DNA of 34,480 nucleotides, from positions 1 through 34,480 of the forward strand of contig JBAXDX010000023.1 of assembly GCA_037140715.1 (NCBI GenBank), written 5' to 3'. Shown here piece after piece: positions 23,894-30,877 of the stretch (positions are counted from its first letter, which is position 1; every line of letters starts with the position of its first letter). The DNA comes from JAUZPB01 sp037140715. Its GTDB lineage: Bacteria > Bacteroidota > Ignavibacteria > Ignavibacteriales > SURF-24. A program made the translations under genes and the position numbers. The notes under the pieces were generated by a model that saw only the letters and a program-made list of their open reading frames with translations, was not told the DNA's origin and searched no databases.

Positions 23894-26800
23894 ATGCCAA
23901 TTAGTAGTCCTGACTATTCCCGGTCAAATTCTGTATTTGATTTTATACGGATATTTCTTGAAAACAGAACTGTCTGGCAGCTTGAGAAAAAGCGAATATG
24001 GCTGGCGTCAGCTTTACTGGCAGGCGGACTGCTCCTGACACTTACAGCAAGCCTCTTATTAAAAACAGATGTCGAAACAAAAGCAAAAACTGAGTTTGAT
24101 CTCACTTGTACTGACCTGAATAATAAAATATCCGCAAGACTTTATACACACGCCCAGTTGCTTCGAAGCGGAGCCGCCTTCATTGAAAATTCCGAAGAAG
24201 TAACCATAAATAAATGGCTAAATTTTTATGCGAATCAGAGAGTTGAAAAAAAATCACCAGGTATTCAGGGGATTGGTTACTCAGTTATCATCCACCCGGA
24301 TCAGTTAGCCCTGCATGAAAAGCAAATTCAAAGTGAAGGATTCCCACAGTACTCCGTCAGACCGAAAGGCAAAAGAGAAATATATACATCAATGATATAT
24401 CTGTACCCATTCTCCGGCAGGAATCTGCGCGCTTTTGGTTATGATATGTTTTCTGAGCCGACCCGCAGAAAAGCTATGGAAACAGCCAGAGATTATAATA
24501 TTGCTGTTCTTACCGAAAAAATTACACTTGTCCAGGAAACAAATAAGGATATCCAGGCGGGCATACTTATGTATGTTCCTGTTTATAAGAGAGAAATGCC
24601 GGTTGGAACTATAGAAGAACGCCGGCGCGCCATTAATGGGTGGGTTTACATTCCACACCGGATGAATGATCTGATGAAAGGAATTCTGGGAAGTTCTCAA
24701 GCCCTTATAATAGGAAAGAATATCCGGCTGGAGATATTTGATAATTTTTCATTTAACCGGAATGCTCTGCTTTATGACAATAAGCAGGATATTGACAGGA
24801 AAGCGATCCCCTCTCCGCTATTCTCTCTGAAATATTCTATTCCCTTCAACAATGATCTATGGTATTTGCGGTTTACAAAATATGATCCCGCTAAATCGGG
24901 TCTGGATTACAGCAAAGTATGGTACGTTGCAACAGGCGGAATAAGCTTCAGCATCTTATTATTTGTCATTTATCTGTTGCTTATTAATACGAATATCCGT
25001 GCTTATGAACTGGCCGAAGAATTAACCAGGGACTTAAGTGAAAATGAGACTAAACATAGTTCAATGATTTTCAATATTTCAGATGTAGTCGGCATAGTTG
25101 ATGCAGACGGCATATTTAAATATAACAGCCCCAATATCGAGAAATGGTTCGGATGGCAACCGCAGGACCTTATAGGCACAGATGGCTGGTTAACAGTTCA
25201 TCCGGACGATCTGGAGCGTATTCAAAAAGAATTTTTTACTCTCCTTGAAAATGATAAATCTGTAAAAGTAGTGGAGTACAGGTATAAATGTAAAGACGGG
25301 AGTTATAAGCCGGTTTATCTTACAGCTGCCAACTTTATAAATGATCCCATAATTAATGGCGTGTTATTGAATTATCATGACATCACCGAACGCAGACAGG
25401 CGGAAGATGCCACCAAAGCTTTAGCTCTGCGCAACCAGATACTTCTGCAAACCGCAAGCGATGGTATTCATATTCTTGACGATCAGGGCAATGTTGTAGA
25501 AGTCAATACAGCCTTCTGTAAAATGCTCGGTTATACACGCGAAGAATTATTACAGCTTAATGTTACTGACTGGGATGCACAATTCCCGGCTGAAGAACTG
25601 TTGCTAAAGATAAAAGAAGTAATAAATAGCAATTCCGCATACATGTTCACTACACATCATCGCCGCAAGGACGGTACATTTATCGATGTCGAAATCAGCA
25701 GTATCACAGTTACGCTGGAAGAGATGCATTATTTTTACGCATCAACCCGCGATATTACCGAACGAAAGCAGTCCGCAGAAGCTCTGCGTCTGCGCGAGTC
25801 TTATCTGTCGGCTATTGTCGAAAATCAGTCCGGTCTGTTCTGGCTGAAAGATCTGAACGGCAGAGTTCTCATGGTAAACAGGAAATTTTCAGATTTACTC
25901 GGCTTTGATAACCTTGAAGAGCTTGTCGGTAAAACTGATATGGACTTATGGCCCCGGGAACTGGCTGATAAATATATCGCAGATGATCTCCGGGTTATAC
26001 AAACAAAAAAACTAGTCATTGTTGAAGAATCAATTTTAGATAAAGACAATGTTAAATGGTTCGAAACTTTTAAAGCCCCTATTATTAACAGCCAGGGAAA
26101 CGTAATTGGCACAACGGGATATTCTATTGACATCACCGAGCGGAAAATAGCTGAACTCGAACTTTTGAAACTTAATGAGGACTTACAAATATCGAAGATG
26201 GTTATTGAAGAGAATCTGATTCAGGAACATTCCCTCGTGAGTGAACTAACCGAAACTAAAGAAACGCTTGAGGTAATAAATTCAGAAAAGGACAAGCTGT
26301 TCTCCATCATCGCACATGATTTGAAAGGACCGTTCCAGGGTTTCATGGGATTAACAGAATTAATGGCTGAGGATATTAATAATTTTTCTCAGGATGAGTT
26401 ATCTGAAGTAGCCCGTGAGATGCACATGAATGCCCAGAATATCTTTACGTTGTTAAATAATTTACTGGAATGGGCGCGTATGCAGCAGGGCGCAATAAAT
26501 TTTGAACCGGTAGAAATAGATCTGTCTGAAATAGTTTCTCAGAATCTTGATTTATCAATTAAACGCGGAGAGCAGAAAGGGATTGAGATAATTAATCAAA
26601 TTGACAAGAACCAGATTGTCAAGGCGGATGAGGCTATGCTTAATTCCATTTTACGTAATCTTTTATCAAATGCTGTAAAGTTTACCAAGCATGGTGGAAA
26701 GGTAAAAGTAAGTTCTAAGGAAACAGAAAATAATATGGTAAAAATATCAGTAACCGACAGCGGGATTGGAATGCCGGAAGATATATCTGAAAAGTTATTT

Positions 26801-26965
26801 AAAATAGCAGAAAAAGTAGGACGAAGAGGTACTGACAATGAACCAAGTACAGGTTTAGGGCTGTTACTCTGCAAAGAATTTGTCGAAAAACATGGTGGCA
26901 GGATTTGGGTAGAAAGCGTAGATGGAACGGGAACTACTTTTCATTTTACACTTCCGGCAACGTAG
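23894..26965 (+). CDS. CHASE sensor histidine kinase with three PAS domains (copy 2)
   Basis: 1023 residues, clearly paralogous to the preceding kinase over its whole length. TM1 about 35-56; CHASE about 80-300; TM2 about 341-366; PAS1 about 385-500 (VHPDDLERIQKEFF). Next come two extra PAS/PAC modules absent from copy 1: PAS2 about 513-630 (LQTASDGIHILDDQGNVVEV) and PAS3 about 640-755 (FWLKDLNGRVLMVNRKFSDL). Then HisKA with His808 (IIAHDLKGPFQG) and HATPase to the end (VTDSGIGMP, STGLGLLLCKEF). The length difference of 242 residues equals the extra PAS pair. No response regulator is adjacent. The two kinases could sense related ligands and perhaps heterodimerise, which is an inference. Confidence 0.93.
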   Translation: MPISSPDYSRSNSVFDFIRIFLENRTVWQLEKKRIWLASALLAGGLLLTLTASLLLKTDVETKAKTEFDLTCTDLNNKISARLYTHAQLLRSGAAFIENSEEVTINKWLNFYANQRVEKKSPGIQGIGYSVIIHPDQLALHEKQIQSEGFPQYSVRPKGKREIYTSMIYLYPFSGRNLRAFGYDMFSEPTRRKAMETARDYNIAVLTEKITLVQETNKDIQAGILMYVPVYKREMPVGTIEERRRAINGWVYIPHRMNDLMKGILGSSQALIIGKNIRLEIFDNFSFNRNALLYDNKQDIDRKAIPSPLFSLKYSIPFNNDLWYLRFTKYDPAKSGLDYSKVWYVATGGISFSILLFVIYLLLINTNIRAYELAEELTRDLSENETKHSSMIFNISDVVGIVDADGIFKYNSPNIEKWFGWQPQDLIGTDGWLTVHPDDLERIQKEFFTLLENDKSVKVVEYRYKCKDGSYKPVYLTAANFINDPIINGVLLNYHDITERRQAEDATKALALRNQILLQTASDGIHILDDQGNVVEVNTAFCKMLGYTREELLQLNVTDWDAQFPAEELLLKIKEVINSNSAYMFTTHHRRKDGTFIDVEISSITVTLEEMHYFYASTRDITERKQSAEALRLRESYLSAIVENQSGLFWLKDLNGRVLMVNRKFSDLLGFDNLEELVGKTDMDLWPRELADKYIADDLRVIQTKKLVIVEESILDKDNVKWFETFKAPIINSQGNVIGTTGYSIDITERKIAELELLKLNEDLQISKMVIEENLIQEHSLVSELTETKETLEVINSEKDKLFSIIAHDLKGPFQGFMGLTELMAEDINNFSQDELSEVAREMHMNAQNIFTLLNNLLEWARMQQGAINFEPVEIDLSEIVSQNLDLSIKRGEQKGIEIINQIDKNQIVKADEAMLNSILRNLLSNAVKFTKHGGKVKVSSKETENNMVKISVTDSGIGMPEDISEKLFKIAEKVGRRGTDNEPSTGLGLLLCKEFVEKHGGRIWVESVDGTGTTFHFTLPAT

Positions 26966-26976
26966 TAAATTCCCCT

Positions 26977-27020
26977 CTCATAATCTTAATCTTACTCATT
27001 TCCCCTGAAGCGATTATGGG
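26977..27020. other. decayed hairpin after kinase copy 2
   Basis: CATAATC (26979-26985) pairs with GATTATG (27012-27018), extendable by a G-U and a C-G pair. The sequence between, with CTTACTCATTTCCCCTGAAG, aligns with the stem-loop after copy 1 (CTTAATCATTTTTTCTGAAG). It marks the 3' limit of the duplicated unit and lies between the convergent kinase and Omp85 genes. Confidence 0.5.
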
Positions 27021-27056
27021 CAGAAGATGGGGGGAAAGGAAAATCTGTTGTACACC

Positions 27057-29246
27057 CTAAAAAACTTCCCCTATACCGAGATGGATATTCATTACGTTAA
27101 ATATATCCTGTAAGATATGAGTTCTCTCGTAACGCTTAAAGAAATTCTGTTTCAGCACCGGGTCGTAAGCCTTAAAACCAAAATCGAGCCTGAGCGGTGC
27201 AAATGGTGAATAATACCTGAATCCGAAACCTGAGGCTATGGCAAGTCCGCTGAATGAGAAAGTCTTATAACCTTCCCACGTATTTCCATAATCAATAAAT
27301 GCCGCCATACCGAAACTGTCATATATCCTGTTACGTGTTTCAAAGGTGCCTTCTATCAGGAATGTGCCGCCGAAAGGGAAATCCTTTATAACATAATCAG
27401 CGATATCGCTGTTGGAACTTAACGATATAAGAGCCGAAGGTGCCAGTTCCCTCGAACGCCAGCCCCTCACCGAGTTGCTGCCACCCGCTGTAAATCTTTT
27501 ATTAAGCGGCAATCCCATGTCCGTTCGGGCGTATGCCTGAAGATAACCTGCCTTCAGCTTAACACCAAAAGCAGAGCCGGGCGAATTATATATATCAGGG
27601 AAGTATGTGATTGTTGACTGCACGCGGTAAAACTGACTTCTATAGTCAATATCGCCGCCAAGATTATTTAATATCGCCGGTAGCAGATTAGCTTCCTCAA
27701 TAGTAAGCGTGATATTAAATCCCCTGGTCGGGAATATCGGATTATCTGTTTTATTGATTCCTAAATCGGCACCGATAATTGAGGTTACTTCCCTTTTGGA
27801 ACTAAGCTCCTGGTTATCATAATAGAAACTGACGCTATCCTGATTCACTCCCTGAGCAATAAGCTTATTCTTAATCTTATCAATAATATATCTGCTCTGA
27901 AAATCATAGACCGTTTTCTCAGCTGAATAATATGTCAGCAACGAAGTTAAATAGACAAACTTCGGCAGTTCGAAATCAAAGCTGATCTTCCCGCCGAACG
28001 TTGATGTTTTATACTCTTTTCTTTTATCGACTGTAAAATACGATTCCATGCGGCTTGTTATTCTTCTTCCAAGCAGGTAAGGCTGCTCAATAACCGCGCG
28101 GCTGTCAAGGTAGCCCAATGATGTATCATCAGAGGCAAGGAAGGTTGGAATATTCTTATAACTTATAAAGATATCCTGAATAGCGAAATTACTGCTTAAT
28201 GTAAACGTCCTGGCTTCGCCAAAGAAATTCTTTTTACTGTAATTAACACCAAGACCGACATTAAAAGCATTCGACTGGTTATTAACAATAAATTCGGGCG
28301 AAAGCTCACTAAGTGAACTAATATCCCCTGTTATATTTAGTCTTGCGTGCGTATTAACCGTATCTCTTACAACGGAAACAACATTAACAAGAACCGTAGA
28401 GAATAAATTTGTACGATAAAGTCTTACCTGCGCTCTCTGCCTTTCATCCGCGCTGTAATAATCACCGGGTTTAATACCCGCGATTTTCTTTATCAGAGTA
28501 TCTTCAACAAATTCCTGCCCGTCTCCTTTTTTTTCAACCGTTATAGAATCAATCGTAAACCGGCGGCCCGGGCTTACATCAATTTTTATATCGACAAAGT
28601 TTGAATCAGGATAAACAAACACTTCAGATCTGTTAATATCTCCGGACATATAACCATTATCCCTCATAAAATTTACAAGCGGGCGGTTATTCTGTTCGAT
28701 TAATACCCTGGTAAAAAATGTTGTCGAGTCAGCTTTTATTTCAGGTTTTTTCTCAGTAAGCTCTGCCGGAAGGCTGTCAAGTCCCTGATAATGGTAATTT
28801 CGTATAACAAACCGCGAACCTTCGGTAATTATGTATGTCAGTTCAGCCTTATTATTGTCAGCATTAAGTTTAACAGTATAAGAAAATTTTGCTTTGAAAA
28901 AACCATTATCCTTATAAAAGTTTTCGAGTGCGGCAAGGTCCGCCGGAATTTTTGTCGAATCAAATATAGAAGCTTCCCTCCCGATACTTTCCGAAACTTT
29001 ATTTAAGAATTTGAGAAACCAGCCGGGTGTCCGCTTTGATAAAATAACATCCACAAGCCTTGAAGATGCAATAGAATTATTACCATTAAACTCAAGAGCC
29101 GTCAGTTCATACTGTACAGGTAGTTCCTCCCGGGCAAAATATAACTGCCCATATCCTGAAAGCATCACAAGCAGAAGTGGCAATAAGATAAGTTTTTTTA
29201 GCCGGGGCATAATTATAAGATTCTCTTCAGACCGGATAAACAACAT
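27057..29246 (-). CDS. Omp85-family outer-membrane protein with POTRA domains (BamA/TamA-like)
   Basis: 729 residues. ATG 29246 abuts the stop of the upstream lipoprotein gene (TAAATG). An ATG at 29210 would give a shorter, more typical signal peptide (MPRLKKLILLPLLLVMLSG). The periplasmic half has about three POTRA-like modules (about 45-140, 145-230, 232-310) with LENFYKDNGFFKAKF, VNFMRDNGYMSGD and ITEGSRFVIRNYHY. The C-terminal half (about 330-729) is a 16-strand-type barrel with the Omp85 signature GGSNSVRGW near residue 590 and a terminal Phe (beta-signal). Omp85 proteins insert or translocate outer-membrane and surface proteins. Being last in an operon with envelope proteins, it looks more like an accessory or TamA-like paralogue than the essential BamA; that is an inference. 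Confidence 0.87.
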   Translation of the reverse strand: MLFIRSEENLIIMPRLKKLILLPLLLVMLSGYGQLYFAREELPVQYELTALEFNGNNSIASSRLVDVILSKRTPGWFLKFLNKVSESIGREASIFDSTKIPADLAALENFYKDNGFFKAKFSYTVKLNADNNKAELTYIITEGSRFVIRNYHYQGLDSLPAELTEKKPEIKADSTTFFTRVLIEQNNRPLVNFMRDNGYMSGDINRSEVFVYPDSNFVDIKIDVSPGRRFTIDSITVEKKGDGQEFVEDTLIKKIAGIKPGDYYSADERQRAQVRLYRTNLFSTVLVNVVSVVRDTVNTHARLNITGDISSLSELSPEFIVNNQSNAFNVGLGVNYSKKNFFGEARTFTLSSNFAIQDIFISYKNIPTFLASDDTSLGYLDSRAVIEQPYLLGRRITSRMESYFTVDKRKEYKTSTFGGKISFDFELPKFVYLTSLLTYYSAEKTVYDFQSRYIIDKIKNKLIAQGVNQDSVSFYYDNQELSSKREVTSIIGADLGINKTDNPIFPTRGFNITLTIEEANLLPAILNNLGGDIDYRSQFYRVQSTITYFPDIYNSPGSAFGVKLKAGYLQAYARTDMGLPLNKRFTAGGSNSVRGWRSRELAPSALISLSSNSDIADYVIKDFPFGGTFLIEGTFETRNRIYDSFGMAAFIDYGNTWEGYKTFSFSGLAIASGFGFRYYSPFAPLRLDFGFKAYDPVLKQNFFKRYERTHILQDIFNVMNIHLGIGEVF

Positions 29247-29894
29247 TTAAAAAATATCTTCGAGATTATAATCACGCGAGACTACCCTCAAATCAGGATA
29301 ATCCTTCTGAAAATGTTTAATAAACATATTCCTGATTTCATTGTTATCGATATTCGGAGAAAGGAAGAGTGAAACAGGCTTCCTGGGCACAGTAAAGAAA
29401 TGAGCTGAATAAACCTTATTCTGTACAAAATCAACTATGTATGAAAATACTTCACCGCCACCGCTTCCGAGGAAGTAGTCCTGCGAATCATAATAAATCA
29501 TCTCGGCCGTGCTGTCTGACAGCTTAAACTTGCGTGTTATTCCTCCCTTCAGGGAGCCTTTAAGAAGTTTTGTTTCAAACGAGCGCGTAAGTCCGCCCTC
29601 TTTATTATCCAGATAAGCAAACCTGATACCCCAGATTTTAGGGGTTGATACCTCTATACCGGCTACTACACCAGGCGAGGACTCTTTCTTAAAATTCCCT
29701 GCCTCAACAAACAGTACGCTGTCGCCCAATATTTTTTTTACATTTTTCTTTAGTTCCAGTTTCTTAAGCACGAAAACAGAGTCAGCTGAGATTACCGGCA
29801 TCGGCTGAGGAATTTCTTTAATCTTGCATGAAGAAACCAGCGCTGACATAGCGAGCACAAAAATAATAGCGAGGATTTTAATCTTTAATTTCAA
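29247..29894 (-). CDS. hypothetical lipoprotein
   Basis: 215 residues, family not recognised. It begins with a TTG (29894); there is no ATG before the signal peptide. The lipoprotein signal is clear: basic start, hydrophobic core IKILAIIFVLAMSAL, lipobox VSSC with Cys23. The mature part is a mix of beta-rich segments (VLFVEAGNFKK, GIRFAYLDNKEGGLTRSFET, AEMIYYDSQDYFLGSGGGE) and ends RVVSRDYNLEDIF. It overlaps the upstream transpeptidase-like gene by 17 bp and its stop abuts the Omp85 start, so the three are translationally coupled. It could be a periplasm-facing accessory of the Omp85 protein. Confidence 0.72.
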   Translation of the reverse strand: MKLKIKILAIIFVLAMSALVSSCKIKEIPQPMPVISADSVFVLKKLELKKNVKKILGDSVLFVEAGNFKKESSPGVVAGIEVSTPKIWGIRFAYLDNKEGGLTRSFETKLLKGSLKGGITRKFKLSDSTAEMIYYDSQDYFLGSGGGEVFSYIVDFVQNKVYSAHFFTVPRKPVSLFLSPNIDNNEIRNMFIKHFQKDYPDLRVVSRDYNLEDIF

Positions 29895-30513
29895 CTTCGG
29901 TACCTATTTTTATTATTGTAATTAATTCATCGATGTTCTCATTGCTTACTGCAACTGAGCCATTTGTCCAGTTATAGACAAACGGAAGGTTCTTAAATAC
30001 CAGATTCAGCCGCCCGATGCCGTGTATGCCTATGCTGGATAATTTATAACGGTCTATTACCGGGCATTCATTATTCAGAAGTTCATTATTAGCGCTTTCA
30101 TATTCCCTGTTGAAAAGCAGACCGGCAAAGTAAGCATCGGTTATGTCTTTGGCGTTAGGATAATTAAGCTTTATGAATCTCTGGTACGGAGAAACTGAAT
30201 CAATGCGGCAGATAGTATATTTTCCTAAAGGCGTTACCTTATCATCCGTAAACGTCTTATGTTTTGAACTATTCCGTCCAAAAACGGCATGATACGACTT
30301 AACAACCGTAGTATCGGAGTATAGATCAATCATATAGCCACGCCTGTGGATAACCAGATGCACATTGGTAAGATATCTCATTTTCTTTGCCGCAAGTGCT
30401 TCGCTTAACGAAATATCCTTTAATCCAAGAAACATTCCGTAGAGAAGAACTCCTGCGAAGAAAACAACCATACTGCCGGTAAAATAAATAATATTTTTAA
30501 ACACAAATTTCAA
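29878..30513 (-). CDS. YkuD-type L,D-transpeptidase homologue with the catalytic Cys replaced by Ser
   Basis: 211 residues, one N-terminal transmembrane anchor (about 8-30) and a periplasmic YkuD-like domain (about 50-210): LVIHRRGYMIDLYSD, DDKVTPLGKYTICRID, IGIHGIGR with His164, and YNWTNGSVAVSNENIDEL. The last motif corresponds to the family's active-site HGCxR/A-x-S/T-N-E-D/N pattern, where Cys is normally the nucleophile; here Ser186 (codon TCA) takes its place. The protein may be a pseudoenzyme that binds peptidoglycan, or a serine variant. The start is TTG 30513, overlapping the stop of the upstream CheW-like gene (TTGA); later GTG (30504) and ATG (30471) codons are possible. The gene overlaps the lipoprotein gene by 17 bp. 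Confidence 0.78.
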   Translation of the reverse strand: MKFVFKNIIYFTGSMVVFFAGVLLYGMFLGLKDISLSEALAAKKMRYLTNVHLVIHRRGYMIDLYSDTTVVKSYHAVFGRNSSKHKTFTDDKVTPLGKYTICRIDSVSPYQRFIKLNYPNAKDITDAYFAGLLFNREYESANNELLNNECPVIDRYKLSSIGIHGIGRLNLVFKNLPFVYNWTNGSVAVSNENIDELITIIKIGTEVEIKD

Positions 30514-30695
30514 TTTAAATCATAAATTGTAAAAATTTCTTCTCTGTATTTGATAATTCCTTTTACATATAAAAACATTTGAGGAAGGTTCGTAACATCT
30601 GGTCTTTTGATTATTGCTATGATATTTTCAGCCGACAAAGAAAAGCTTCTGTCATAAACCCTGAAAATTACCCAGGTCGATAAATTAACCGGCAT
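30510..30695 (-). CDS. CheW-like half-domain protein, 61 residues
   Basis: The start is ATG 30695 because AGGAG lies 7 bases upstream; a longer frame to 30734 has no such site. The protein reads STWVIFRVYDRSFSLSAENI then IAIIKRPDVTNLPQMFLYVK and GIIKYREEIFTIYDLN. This follows the first subdomain of CheW (hydrophobic strand, V/I-x-x-I-I, LP, Y-V-x-G-I-I-x-x-R, I-x-x-x-D-L) and stops exactly at the D-L position, about half of a normal 150-residue CheW. It could be a truncated relic or a stand-alone adaptor. It overlaps the YkuD-like gene by 4 bases and so heads the envelope operon. No chemotaxis genes are in the window. Confidence 0.65.
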   Translation of the reverse strand: MPVNLSTWVIFRVYDRSFSLSAENIIAIIKRPDVTNLPQMFLYVKGIIKYREEIFTIYDLN

Positions 30696-30824
30696 GTCTA
30701 AACTCCTGTAATTTTGAATCGAATGTATTGTCAAAAGAAATCGGACACTTTAGCATAATGAAAATTTATTGAGAACTAAGATTAAGCAAACAACTTATAA
30801 GGAATGTTCCTTAGCCGGCAGATA

Positions 30825-30860
30825 AAATATGGCGGACCTGCCCGCGGGTCCGCCATTTTG
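30825..30860 (-). terminator. rho-independent terminator of maeB
   Basis: A 10-bp perfect stem, ATGGCGGACC / GGTCCGCCAT (30829-30838 with 30847-30856), with an 8-nt GC-rich loop. It is flanked by AAAAT on the left and TTTTG on the right and lies 18 bases after the maeB stop. It can stop transcription from maeB before the CheW-like gene, and also works in outline on the plus strand. Confidence 0.8.
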
Positions 30861-30877
30861 TTAATATCAGAACATTA

